Positions 23,139-32,258 of a stretch of 34,284 nt of DNA are shown piece by piece; position 1 is the first letter of the stretch; each line of letters opens with the position of its first letter. The position numbers and the translations under genes are program-made. The stretch lies in contig JAFNYX010000123.1 of the NCBI GenBank assembly GCA_017654125.1, positions 1 to 34,284 of the forward strand, read 5' to 3'. This DNA comes from Alistipes sp. GTDB lineage: Bacteria; Bacteroidota; Bacteroidia; Bacteroidales; Rikenellaceae. The notes beneath the pieces were generated by a model. That model was not told the origin of the DNA. It did not search any database and was given only the letters and a program-made list of their open reading frames with translations.

Positions 23139-25334
23139 TTAATCGTAGAACGCCCACGAGATACCGATTTTGAACATACCCGGATTGAGCGGATAGCGAG
23201 CCACCTCAAAGTAGCGACCATTGCCGAAGAGACCCTTATTCCAGTGCTGATATTTCAGCAGGATTCGCATACGCTTCCACTTCGCGGCAACAAAGGCATC
23301 GAGATACGGATAGTTACCCACCTCAACCTCGTTCTGATTGTAGAATACCGAGAGTGCCGGATTGTAACCCGTTGCATAGTATGCCGTATTGAAACGACCA
23401 TCGACACCCACTTGCAGGCGCAGCACATCACGCTTCACCCAAAATTCGTAGTAGTAGGATAAGAACGCCGAGACGAGCGGCAACGGCACCACCTCACGAT
23501 TCGACGTAAGCTGTACCAGCACGCGATGGTCGAGATGCAGACCCTTTATGTGAAAATTCTTCTGCGCGTAGATGCTTGTCACACTGACCGTTCCATCGTG
23601 CTGCGCCGGCAAACAATCCGGCCCATAGTATATCTTATTACGCAGAATACTTTGCCAAAATCCGAGCTCTATGCCGTGGTCGGGCACCGTAAAGCTGACA
23701 TTGAATCGCGTTTCGCCCTCCTTCGCAAAGTCGTTCGACCAGATGTAGTGATTTGACGACCAATTCTCGGTCCAATAGCCAGGCGAGGTGCTCGACTCGG
23801 TAAACGAGCCGGAGAGTGTAAACGGCTTACCCTTGATAAAGGCAGTAAATGCCGCACGTGCATTTATCGAGTAGTCGCCACCGCGATAGCCCGACGGATA
23901 GAATTTGAAATCTGCACCGTAGCTCACATACTTACGCACTTTACCCTCGATGCCCGCATATGCAAACCACGCCATCTTCTTGACGCGACCAAGTCGGCCC
24001 GTAGCATAATCGGACGGTGCAAACTGCGAATATGTATGATTGTCGAGACCCACACCGCCGTCGATTGTTCCCACCACGCCGTTACGGTCCCACGGCTGCA
24101 CCTGAACAAATAGACGGTTGGTGATAATCTGCTCGTAGGTGGAGTCGCGCGATTCGACAGGGTTGTAATACCAATTTTTGTAGTACGTATCCTGTGTCGG
24201 ACGATAGGTTCCGTCCGGATTGCGTTCGCCACGTTCGTTCACATAGGTCGAGTACTTATCGTGGTAAATTTTGCTCCACGCGTTATACTCGAACGTATGG
24301 CCGACATAGACGGCCGAGAGTTCCGCCATCGAGAAGTCGCGGTCGGTCATTCGCTGCAACGGAATACCGATAGACTGCTTAATGAAGAAGGCGTTGTTGC
24401 GATAGATGTTGCGCGCCTCGGCCGCAGCCAATCGCATCGGCACACCCGACGGCATCTCGAACGTCGTATCGCTGATGGCCCACTCGCCTACCACACCACC
24501 ATTCTCCTGCTGTTCGATATGGTTGTTCAGGTAGCCGGCATGAACCGAGTAACGACGACCCGTATGCGCCACAGTACCAGCAAAATTATGATTGCGGACT
24601 CGCGCTCGGTCGTATTTACCTCGTGCTCCTCGCGCCTTGTAGTTCAAACTCACCGACGTCGATGGTGAAATATTTTGCGAAGCGGTAATCTCGAAGTGCT
24701 CTTCGCGGTAACGCTTCTGACCCGACTCCAAATAGGTCATCCATATATACGGATGCTTCATATTGTAGAACGGAACGTTCTCCAACGTGTAATTATAGGC
24801 GTCGTACGGCTGTGCGAATGTAAATTCACGCGACGGAGTACGCTCGAAATAATTGACCTCTTGCGACGCCTGTCCGAGACCGCCCACCGAGTTGTTACCC
24901 AGACGTTTATGATAATGAGGGTAATCCACTCGCCACATTGCCAACGTCGTATCTATCGGATGCACATACACCTCGTTTTTATTGCGCGATATATTCCATT
25001 GAAAGTTACGCAAAGCTCGTATCGAGTCGGTAAAAAAGTACGATTCCAACGGCTTACGAATACGCTCTTTTTTAGTCGAGTCGGCATTTTCGGTCTGTTG
25101 GCCCTCCGTACCCTCCGCACCCTGCTGTGTCTGGTCGTACGGATTCTGACCATAGCCACCCAGCGGGTTGTTCTGCTGCTGATTCATTCCGGCGAGAGAG
25201 TTGGGGTTATTCTGCGCTCTCTGCGCACGCATCATGGCACTCGCATCGAGTTGCGCAACCGCACGGCCACACAACATCGACATCACGAGAGCCGACACAG
25301 CAAACAACACTATTCTGAGAGTCGAAATCTTCAT
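23139..25334 (-). CDS. Putative outer-membrane porin (Bacteroidetes Porin_10-like family)
   Basis: 731 aa from ATG 25334; the open frame extends to a TTG nine bases earlier next to the pssA stop. A signal peptide ends in GRAVAQ (about residue 28), then comes a Gln/Asn/Gly-rich low-complexity segment (residues ~30-80: MNQQQNNPLGGYGQNPYDQT). The rest has alternating aromatic-rich strands typical of a beta-barrel and ends in a Trp/Phe-rich last strand, KIGISWAFYD. The early block RNFQWNISRNKNEVYVHPIDT…DYPH is typical of the Bacteroidetes 'putative porin' family. The substrate is not known. It follows pssA by 9 nt. Confidence 0.8.
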   Translation of the reverse strand: MKISTLRIVLFAVSALVMSMLCGRAVAQLDASAMMRAQRAQNNPNSLAGMNQQQNNPLGGYGQNPYDQTQQGAEGTEGQQTENADSTKKERIRKPLESYFFTDSIRALRNFQWNISRNKNEVYVHPIDTTLAMWRVDYPHYHKRLGNNSVGGLGQASQEVNYFERTPSREFTFAQPYDAYNYTLENVPFYNMKHPYIWMTYLESGQKRYREEHFEITASQNISPSTSVSLNYKARGARGKYDRARVRNHNFAGTVAHTGRRYSVHAGYLNNHIEQQENGGVVGEWAISDTTFEMPSGVPMRLAAAEARNIYRNNAFFIKQSIGIPLQRMTDRDFSMAELSAVYVGHTFEYNAWSKIYHDKYSTYVNERGERNPDGTYRPTQDTYYKNWYYNPVESRDSTYEQIITNRLFVQVQPWDRNGVVGTIDGGVGLDNHTYSQFAPSDYATGRLGRVKKMAWFAYAGIEGKVRKYVSYGADFKFYPSGYRGGDYSINARAAFTAFIKGKPFTLSGSFTESSTSPGYWTENWSSNHYIWSNDFAKEGETRFNVSFTVPDHGIELGFWQSILRNKIYYGPDCLPAQHDGTVSVTSIYAQKNFHIKGLHLDHRVLVQLTSNREVVPLPLVSAFLSYYYEFWVKRDVLRLQVGVDGRFNTAYYATGYNPALSVFYNQNEVEVGNYPYLDAFVAAKWKRMRILLKYQHWNKGLFGNGRYFEVARYPLNPGMFKIGISWAFYD

Positions 25335-25343
25335 CCCGGGCAA

Positions 25344-26069
25344 CTACTTCGCGCGACGCACAATCCACAAAAGCGTCGAAACGACAATATAACTAACGAT
25401 AATAAGCGGAATAGAGTATGTGCGAAGCACAAAAATTGCAATCAATGCTCCTGCGGCAAAGAGATAACGAACCTCATTTGCACGCCAAGCAAGCGATTTG
25501 AATTTGAACGAAAACATTCGTATCGGGCTGATGAGCAATAGCGCAAGCACAATCGAAACCAAAGCCACCCACTCAACCGCCACTGTCACACCATCGCGCC
25601 ATGCAAGCATCACGAGCGACAGACAAAGTATGGCATTTGCCGGTGTCGGCAAACCGCAGAACTCCTCGTGCTGTGTATCGTCGATATTGAACTTCGCAAG
25701 TCGCAGAGCCGAGAATGCTGCCATAATGAACGGCACAAAGCAGAGCGCCTTAACCCACTCATCGCCTAACCCAAATAGCGAAACTCCCTGCGTTGCAAGC
25801 ACATAAGCACCCACCGACGGAGCCACACCGAACGAAACCATATCGGCAAGCGAGTCCAACTGAACACCGATTTCGGAGTACGCTTTGAGCAGACGCGCCG
25901 TCGCACCATCCATAAAATCGCACACGGCAGCCGCCAAAATCAACACAAACGCAAGCGTCAAATCACCCCAAACGAGAGCCGCAACAATCGAACAACAACC
26001 GCACAAAAGGTTTGCGAGCGTGATGATATTGGGCAGAGTAAACAACTTAATTTTCATTTTTCGTTCCAT
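25344..26069 (-). CDS. pssA: CDP-diacylglycerol--serine O-phosphatidyltransferase
   Basis: 241 aa. It makes phosphatidylserine, the precursor of phosphatidylethanolamine, in the inner membrane. The CDP-alcohol phosphotransferase signature D-x2-D-G-x2-A-R-x8-G-x3-D-x3-D is fully present: Asp51, Asp54-Gly55, Ala58-Arg59, Gly68, Asp72, Asp76. There are about six to eight membrane segments. The N-terminus KLFTLPNIITLANLLCG is typical; an internal Met5 is an alternative start. It is the first gene of a minus-strand envelope operon and diverges from manC across 86 bp. Confidence 0.93.
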   Translation of the reverse strand: MERKMKIKLFTLPNIITLANLLCGCCSIVAALVWGDLTLAFVLILAAAVCDFMDGATARLLKAYSEIGVQLDSLADMVSFGVAPSVGAYVLATQGVSLFGLGDEWVKALCFVPFIMAAFSALRLAKFNIDDTQHEEFCGLPTPANAILCLSLVMLAWRDGVTVAVEWVALVSIVLALLLISPIRMFSFKFKSLAWRANEVRYLFAAGALIAIFVLRTYSIPLIIVSYIVVSTLLWIVRRAK

Positions 26070-26078
26070 TTAACCCGA

Positions 26079-26105
26079 CAAAGTTATAAAATATTTTTAT
26101 CTTTG
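26079..26105. promoter_or_regulatory. Back-to-back -7 boxes for pssA (minus) and manC (plus)
   Basis: Minus strand: TAACTTTG at 26086-26079. Plus strand: TATCTTTG at 26098-26105. Both match TAnnTTTG exactly and point away from each other with 11 bp between. Neither has a clear TTTG -33 box, and each -33 region would fall on or beside the other promoter, so the two would compete or share regulation. Confidence 0.5.
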
Positions 26106-26155
26106 TAAGCAGAACGGGCAATAAACCGTAAACAAGTAACATAACTATACACTTT

Positions 26156-27235
26156 ATGAGTACGAAAAGAAGCATCTATTGCGTAATTATGGCGGGTGGT
26201 GTAGGCACAAGATTTTGGCCAAAAAGCCGTCGAACGATGCCAAAACAATTTCTCGACATATTCGGTACGGGCAAGTCATTTATCCGTATGACCTACGAGC
26301 GTTTTGCACGAACGATTCCTGCCGAAAACTTTATTGTAGTGACCAACGCTCTCTACAAATCCCTCGTACTCGAACATCTGCCCGAACTCTCCGAAGAGCA
26401 GGTGCTCTGCGAGCCAATAGGTCGCAACACGGCACCATGCATCTGCTACGCTGCGTACTATCTGCGCAAGAAGGACCCGGATGCGATGATGATTGTCACA
26501 CCATCCGACCACCTTGTGCTCGATGAGGTGGCATTTGGCGAGATTATCGGCGACGCGGTCGATTTCGTCGATAAGTACCACGCACTGATGACCATCGGTA
26601 TCACACCGTCGCGTCCGGAGACGGGCTACGGCTACATACAGCGTGCCGAGGAGCAGACCATATCGCGTGTGAAGTGTTTCACCGAAAAGCCTAATCTCGA
26701 ATTGGCACAGACGTTCATTCAGTGTGGCGAATTTTTCTGGAATTCGGGCATATTCATTTGGAAGATAGCCGACATCATTGATGCTATCGAAAAATATCTG
26801 CCGGAGCACCACTCACTCTTCGACGGCATCACCGACACATACGGCACCGAGGCAGAAGCGGAGGCGATTACCGACGTATTTGCCAAGTGTCGCGCCATAT
26901 CGATAGACTACGGCGTGATGGAGAAGGCGGACAACGTATTTGTGCGCTGTGGCGACTTCGGATGGAGCGACGTCGGCACATGGGGTTCGCTCTACCAACA
27001 CTCGCGCAAGGATAAGTATGCCAACGTAAAGCCGGCCGAAGGGTGCTATACATACGATACCCGCAACTCGATTATCTCTCTGCCACAGGACAAAATAGCC
27101 GTCATCAACGGTCTGCGTGACTATATCGTGGTCGATACCGATGATGTACTTATGATTTGTCCACGTTCGGAGGAGCAAAACATCAAGAAATATATCGACG
27201 AAGTTAAGTTCAACAATGGCGATAAACATTGCTAG
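26156..27235 (+). CDS. manC: Mannose-1-phosphate guanylyltransferase
   Basis: 359 aa. It makes GDP-mannose from GTP and mannose-1-phosphate for glycans, GDP-fucose and lipoglycans. The N-terminal signature MAGGVGTRFWPKSRRTMPKQFLDI is the nucleotidyltransferase loop; VTPSDHLVLD and VKCFTEKPNLELA follow as expected, and the FVRCGDFGWSDVGTWGSLY block is diagnostic. There is no C-terminal phosphomannose isomerase domain, so it is the short monofunctional form. It is the first gene of the plus-strand run, with murF starting 5 bp after its stop. Confidence 0.95.
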   Translation: MSTKRSIYCVIMAGGVGTRFWPKSRRTMPKQFLDIFGTGKSFIRMTYERFARTIPAENFIVVTNALYKSLVLEHLPELSEEQVLCEPIGRNTAPCICYAAYYLRKKDPDAMMIVTPSDHLVLDEVAFGEIIGDAVDFVDKYHALMTIGITPSRPETGYGYIQRAEEQTISRVKCFTEKPNLELAQTFIQCGEFFWNSGIFIWKIADIIDAIEKYLPEHHSLFDGITDTYGTEAEAEAITDVFAKCRAISIDYGVMEKADNVFVRCGDFGWSDVGTWGSLYQHSRKDKYANVKPAEGCYTYDTRNSIISLPQDKIAVINGLRDYIVVDTDDVLMICPRSEEQNIKKYIDEVKFNNGDKHC

Positions 27236-27239
27236 AAAT

Positions 27240-28523
27240 ATGACACATATCGACAACATAGATGACTTGTACGCCGCATTCGAAGAGTGTGCGTGCGTTA
27301 CGACCGATTCGCGAAACGTTACGGAAGGTGCAATGTTCTTTGCCCTGCGCGGTGCATCGTTCGACGGCAACCGCTTTGCGTGCGCCGCACTCGATGCAGG
27401 GGCAGCCTATGCAGTGGTTGATTCCGACTCGCCGGAACAGGAGCGGGCAGACCTTGCCGAGCGACTATTGCGTGTCGAGGATTCGCTCGCAGCATTACAG
27501 GCATTGGCAAAGGAGCATCGCGAGCGTCTCGCCTTGCCGATTATTGCCATCGTAGGCAGCAACGGAAAAACCACGACCAAGGAGTTGGTTTCGCGTGTGC
27601 TTGCCGAGCAGTTCGAGACCTACGCTACACACGGCAACCTCAACAACCATATCGGCGTTCCACTGACGCTACTCGCCATGACACGCGACACGCAGTTCGG
27701 TGTGGTAGAGATGGGTGCAAGCAGTTGCGGCGAGATTGCCACGCTGTGTGAGATTGCCAGCCCGACTTATGGTCTGATTACCAACATCGGTCGTTCACAT
27801 TTGGAGGGATTCGGTGGAGTCGAGGGTATTCGACGCGGTAAGGGCGAGTTGTTCGACTACTTGGAACAGAACGGTGGTCGTGCATTCGTTCCACAGGAGG
27901 ATGAAGTTCTGGTGGCAATGGCCGCCGAGCGTGAAAATATGGCTGTCGAACTTTATTCTCGCTCCGTGGCTGACGGCTACGAGAGCCACCTCGTCGGCAA
28001 ATATAACCGTGCAAACATCGCAGCAGCGGTCGAAGTCGGTCGCTACTTCGATATCGACACCGAGCGTATCACCACCGCCATTGCCGGCTATACACCCGAC
28101 AATAATCGTTCGCAGGAGATGACCACCGAGCGTGACAACCACCTCATCATCGACTGCTACAATGCAAATCCGTCGAGTATGACCGCCGCCATCGAAAACA
28201 TCGAGGAGATGGATGCCGAGCATAAAGTGCTTATTCTCGGCGATATGCTCGAACTCGGCGAGTGGTCGATGGCCGAGCACTGCAACATTCTGCGATTGGC
28301 ACTCACCACCTCCTGCGAAGAGCTATTGCTTGTCGGTGAGAGCTTCGGCGGTGCGCTAAAAGTGCTCAGCGAGGAGACCGAGGTCGAAAATGTCGAAATT
28401 CGCCATTTCGCTTCGACCGAGGAGTGTGCCGAATATCTGCAAGAAAATGCTCCAAAAGGGGCGACACTGCTGCTGAAAGCATCGCGCGGCATCGCTCTCG
28501 AACGACTTATTAATCTACTATAA
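27240..28523 (+). CDS. murF: UDP-N-acetylmuramoyl-tripeptide--D-alanyl-D-alanine ligase
   Basis: 427 aa from ATG 27240; an in-frame ATG at 27216 would overlap manC and lacks family similarity. It adds D-Ala-D-Ala to the UDP-MurNAc tripeptide, the last cytoplasmic soluble step of precursor synthesis. The N-terminal VTTDSRNVTEGAMFFAL, the ATP loop GSNGKTTTK (from residue 106), GNLNNHIGVPLTLL, and DCYNANPSSMTAAI are standard MurF blocks. Here it is outside the division cluster, 12 kb from murC and murG, and linked to manC. Confidence 0.96.
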   Translation: MTHIDNIDDLYAAFEECACVTTDSRNVTEGAMFFALRGASFDGNRFACAALDAGAAYAVVDSDSPEQERADLAERLLRVEDSLAALQALAKEHRERLALPIIAIVGSNGKTTTKELVSRVLAEQFETYATHGNLNNHIGVPLTLLAMTRDTQFGVVEMGASSCGEIATLCEIASPTYGLITNIGRSHLEGFGGVEGIRRGKGELFDYLEQNGGRAFVPQEDEVLVAMAAERENMAVELYSRSVADGYESHLVGKYNRANIAAAVEVGRYFDIDTERITTAIAGYTPDNNRSQEMTTERDNHLIIDCYNANPSSMTAAIENIEEMDAEHKVLILGDMLELGEWSMAEHCNILRLALTTSCEELLLVGESFGGALKVLSEETEVENVEIRHFASTEECAEYLQENAPKGATLLLKASRGIALERLINLL

Positions 28524-28541
28524 GGCAAAAACACTATACCC

Positions 28542-30233
28542 ATGAAACGCATATCACTAATCGCAATATTTATCGTCTCGTTATTTGCCTTTGGCAACGC
28601 GTCTGCCAAGGAGCAACCCGATTGGTTGAAAAAAGCGGTCATCTACCACATCTACCCTTCGACCTATATGGACTCGAACGGCGACGGCATAGGCGACCTG
28701 AATGGTATCCGTTCGCGTTTGGACTACATCAAGTCGGTCGGTTTCAACTGCATCTGGCTCTCGCCTTGCTTCGCGAGCGCGTGGGAGGATGGCGGTTACG
28801 ACATCATCGACTTCTACTCCGTTGATAAGCGTTTCGGCACGAATGCCGACTTGGAGGCACTTATCGCCGAGGCGCACTACAAGGGCATCAAAGTATTGCT
28901 CGACCTCGTTGCGGGTCACACCTCGGACAAACACCCGTGGTTCCGCGAGTCGTGCAAGGCGGAGCATAATGCATACTCGGACTACTATATCTGGACAACG
29001 GGCAAACCGGAACGCAAGCCGGGCCCGAAGTTTGTCGATAACGACCATCCGCGCAACGGCTACTATATCCGCAACTTCTTCGAGATTCAGCCGGCACTCA
29101 ACTACGGATACTACTCGCCGAAGCCTAATCACGAATGGGAACAACCATACGAGGCCGAAGGTCCGACAGCCGTTCGCAAGGAGCTCAAACGCATCATCGC
29201 CTGGTGGTGTACGAAGGGTGCCGACGGTTTCCGCGTCGATATGGCGCAGTCGCTTGTCAAGAGCGACACTAAAAACCGTGACGGTGTGCGTCGTTTGTGG
29301 CGCGAGATTTTCGAGTGGTACAACACCGAGTTTCCGGAAAACATAATGCTCTCAGAGTGGTCGGAACCATCACAATCGCTCGCTGCGGGATTCAATATCG
29401 ACCTACTGATACACAACAAGGTAGGTGGTAAAATTTACCGTCCGCTCGTATGCGAGACAACCGACAAGATGGTGCCTACCACGTGCTACTTCAACCGCGC
29501 GGGCAAGGGCGATATCGCCGAGGCGATGCGCATTTATGGCGAGGTATATGAGACCTATCGCAAGGAGGGAGGATATGCTTCGATGCCGACGTGTAGCCAC
29601 GATATTTGGCGACTGACGCGTATGAACCGCACAGGAGCCGAGGAGCAAAAGGTGGCTCTCACCTGGTTTCTCACGTTACCAACCCCGCCTATCGTATATT
29701 ACGGCGAGGAGATTGGTATGCGAAACCTCGAATATGCACCACCGAAGGAGGGTAGTTTTTCGAGTCGCAATCGCTCAACTTGTCGAACACCAATGCAGTG
29801 GGACACGACGGCCAACGCCGGTTTTTCGAGCGTTGCCGACCCTGCTAAACTCTATCTGCCGGTCGATAACGCACCTTCATTCCCAAACGTAGCGGAACAG
29901 GAGGGCGATCCGAAATCGGTGCTCTCATACGTCAAAGCGCTGCTTGCGTTGCGCGACGCAACACCGGCTCTCGGTGTCGATGGCGATTGGGCGTATGTGG
30001 GCGATGTTGCAAATCCATATCCGATGATTTACGCACGCCGTACGGCTGACGCAAAATATGTCGTAGTACTCAACCCGAGCGACCGCGTCGTAAGTGGCTC
30101 CATTGCACCGATGGGTTCAAAGGCAAAGTGGGTATTCGGCAACGCCCGCAAGGCGGCAAAATGCAAGAGCAGCGATGCGGGACACACCTTCACAATGCAA
30201 CCCGTAAGCGCGGCGATATACAAAATCGAATAG
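28542..30233 (+). CDS. Secreted GH13 alpha-amylase-family glycoside hydrolase
   Basis: 563 aa with a signal peptide (1-22, ending A-S-A), so periplasmic or exported. The (beta/alpha)8 barrel begins KKAVIYHIYPSTYMDSNGDGIGDLNGI. The catalytic residues can be placed: nucleophile Asp233 in GFRVDMAQ, acid/base Glu272 in LSEWSEP, and Asp354 in CSHD. Region I reads DLVAGHTSDKHPWF, where most relatives have VxNHTSD, so an Asn is Gly. RTPMQWD is shared with oligo-1,6-glucosidases, alpha-glucosidases and trehalose synthases. A C-terminal beta domain follows. Small alpha-glucan substrates are likely; the linkage cannot be fixed. It follows murF by 18 nt. Confidence 0.88.
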   Translation: MKRISLIAIFIVSLFAFGNASAKEQPDWLKKAVIYHIYPSTYMDSNGDGIGDLNGIRSRLDYIKSVGFNCIWLSPCFASAWEDGGYDIIDFYSVDKRFGTNADLEALIAEAHYKGIKVLLDLVAGHTSDKHPWFRESCKAEHNAYSDYYIWTTGKPERKPGPKFVDNDHPRNGYYIRNFFEIQPALNYGYYSPKPNHEWEQPYEAEGPTAVRKELKRIIAWWCTKGADGFRVDMAQSLVKSDTKNRDGVRRLWREIFEWYNTEFPENIMLSEWSEPSQSLAAGFNIDLLIHNKVGGKIYRPLVCETTDKMVPTTCYFNRAGKGDIAEAMRIYGEVYETYRKEGGYASMPTCSHDIWRLTRMNRTGAEEQKVALTWFLTLPTPPIVYYGEEIGMRNLEYAPPKEGSFSSRNRSTCRTPMQWDTTANAGFSSVADPAKLYLPVDNAPSFPNVAEQEGDPKSVLSYVKALLALRDATPALGVDGDWAYVGDVANPYPMIYARRTADAKYVVVLNPSDRVVSGSIAPMGSKAKWVFGNARKAAKCKSSDAGHTFTMQPVSAAIYKIE

Positions 30234-30273
30234 TTGGTAAGCAAAACAGAATCAAAATAATAATCAAATAATC

Positions 30274-32208
30274 ATGGAAGAAAACAAGAAGACTTCACTG
30301 CCCGAAAACGCATATCGCGAACTCAAAGCGGGCGAAGAGTATCGACCGATTATGTCGGCCGACACAACCCCTGCCGAGGCAACACCGTACTCGGTGACGA
30401 TGGGTGTCGTTATGGCAATTATCTTCTCGGCTGCCGCTGCATTTCTCGGTCTGAAAGTAGGTCAGGTATTCGAGGCTGCCATCCCGATTGCCATCATTGC
30501 TGTCGGTCTTGGCGGACTTCGCAAGGGTCGTAGCATGCTTGGCGAAAACGTCATCATTCAGTCGATTGGTGCAACGTCGGGCGTAATCGTGGCAGGTGCT
30601 ATTTTTACACTGCCGGCTCTCTACATTCTCGGTTTGGAGGCGCAGTTCTACCAGGTATTCCTCTCGTCGCTGCTCGGTGGCGTGTTTGGCATCGTACTGC
30701 TCATTCCGTTCCGTAAATATTTCGTCAAGCAGATGCATGGCAAATATCCGTTCCCGGAGGCAACCGCAACAACCGAGGTGCTCGTCTCGGGCGAGAAGGG
30801 CGGCAAACAGACCATCGTTCTTGCGTTGGCGGGTCTCATTGGCGGTGCATACGATTTTGCCGTTTCGACCTTCGGCGCGTGGGCCGAGAATATCTCGACA
30901 AAGATGGGTGCGTGGGGTGCCGATATCGCCACACGTTTCAAGGTGGAGTTGTCGCTCAATACGGGCGCAACGCTGCTCGGTTTGGGCTATATTATCGGTC
31001 TGAAATATGCCATCATCATCACCGCCGGCTCGTGTCTGGTATGGTTCGTACTCGTTCCACTTGTGGGTTACGCCTCGGCTGATGCCGCTACACAGAGCGC
31101 ACAAGAGCTGTTCCTCGCCTACGGTCGTCCGATTGGTATCGGCGGTATCGCAATGGCAGGACTCATCGGCATCATCCGTCAGGCAGGCATCATCAAGGAT
31201 GCAGCAAAGTTGGCGGTCGGAGAGTTGGGTGGCAAAAAGCAAATCGCGGCCGAAGCTCGCACGGAGCGCGATATGCCTATGCGTAGCATCCTTGCAATCA
31301 TCATTGCGGCTCTGGTTGCAACGCTCGTATTCTTCCAATTCGGCGTGCTGGGCAACTGGTTGCAGACCATCGTGGCACTGCTCATCGTATTCGTTATCGC
31401 ATTCCTCTTTACGACCGTTGCGGCAAACGCCATCGCAATCGTTGGTAGCAATCCGGTGTCGGGCATGACGCTGATGACGCTGATTTTGAGTTCACTCGTA
31501 TTGGTAAGTATCGGTCTCAACGGTACGACGGGTATGACCGCTGCGCTGATTATCGGTGGCGTGGTTTGTACGGCACTTTCGATGGCCGGCGGCTTCATCA
31601 CCGACCTTAAAATCGGTTATTGGCTCGGCACTACCCCATCGGTGCAGGAGCGTTGGAAGTTCCTCGGCACTATCGTATCGGCAGCAACCGTCGCAGGTGT
31701 AATGATAATCCTCAACAAGACCTACGGTTTCGTTGGTGAAAACGCACTTACAGCTCCGCAGGCAAACGCTATGGCAGCCGTTATCAAACCGCTTATGGAG
31801 GGTGGCGAGACGCCGTGGGTACTCTACTTCGCAGGTGCGGTTCTCTCGCTCGTTCTCACGTGGATAGGTGTTCCGGCATTGGCATTCTCGCTGGGTATGT
31901 TTATCCCGATGTCGCTCAACGCTCCGCTCGTTGTCGGTGGCTTGGTGGCATGGTACGTTTCGTCGCGCTCGAAGGACGAGCAGCTCAATAAGGCTCGTTT
32001 CGATCGTGGTACGCTTATCGCTTCGGGCTTTATAGCCGGTGGTGCTTTGATGGGCGTCGTGTCGGCAATCATGAAATTTGCGGGCGTCGATTTGTATATG
32101 GCTGATTGGGCAGTGTCGAGCAATGCCGAATGGGTTGCGTTGGCAATGTACGTCGCAATCATCGCATACTTTACCATCCACACGCTGAAAGCGAAGAAGG
32201 AGGAGTAA
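30274..32208 (+). CDS. OPT-family oligopeptide transporter
   Basis: 644 aa with about 14-16 hydrophobic segments. The opening ELKAGEEYRPIMSADTTPAE, then VTMGVVMAIIFSAAAAFLGLKVGQVFEA, is characteristic of bacterial OPT proteins; GKYPFPEATATTEVLVSGEKGG (about 150-170) and the NPVSGMTLMT segment are other family blocks. These proteins import small peptides, probably with protons, although some relatives move metal chelates. The A-rich leader has no SD. It is directly followed (50 bp) by pepT, which suggests import and then cleavage of tripeptides. Confidence 0.92.
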   Translation: MEENKKTSLPENAYRELKAGEEYRPIMSADTTPAEATPYSVTMGVVMAIIFSAAAAFLGLKVGQVFEAAIPIAIIAVGLGGLRKGRSMLGENVIIQSIGATSGVIVAGAIFTLPALYILGLEAQFYQVFLSSLLGGVFGIVLLIPFRKYFVKQMHGKYPFPEATATTEVLVSGEKGGKQTIVLALAGLIGGAYDFAVSTFGAWAENISTKMGAWGADIATRFKVELSLNTGATLLGLGYIIGLKYAIIITAGSCLVWFVLVPLVGYASADAATQSAQELFLAYGRPIGIGGIAMAGLIGIIRQAGIIKDAAKLAVGELGGKKQIAAEARTERDMPMRSILAIIIAALVATLVFFQFGVLGNWLQTIVALLIVFVIAFLFTTVAANAIAIVGSNPVSGMTLMTLILSSLVLVSIGLNGTTGMTAALIIGGVVCTALSMAGGFITDLKIGYWLGTTPSVQERWKFLGTIVSAATVAGVMIILNKTYGFVGENALTAPQANAMAAVIKPLMEGGETPWVLYFAGAVLSLVLTWIGVPALAFSLGMFIPMSLNAPLVVGGLVAWYVSSRSKDEQLNKARFDRGTLIASGFIAGGALMGVVSAIMKFAGVDLYMADWAVSSNAEWVALAMYVAIIAYFTIHTLKAKKEE

Positions 32209-32258
32209 AAAGTGTCGCATAAATTCAAAATCGGAACAATTTTCTAACAACAAGAAAT

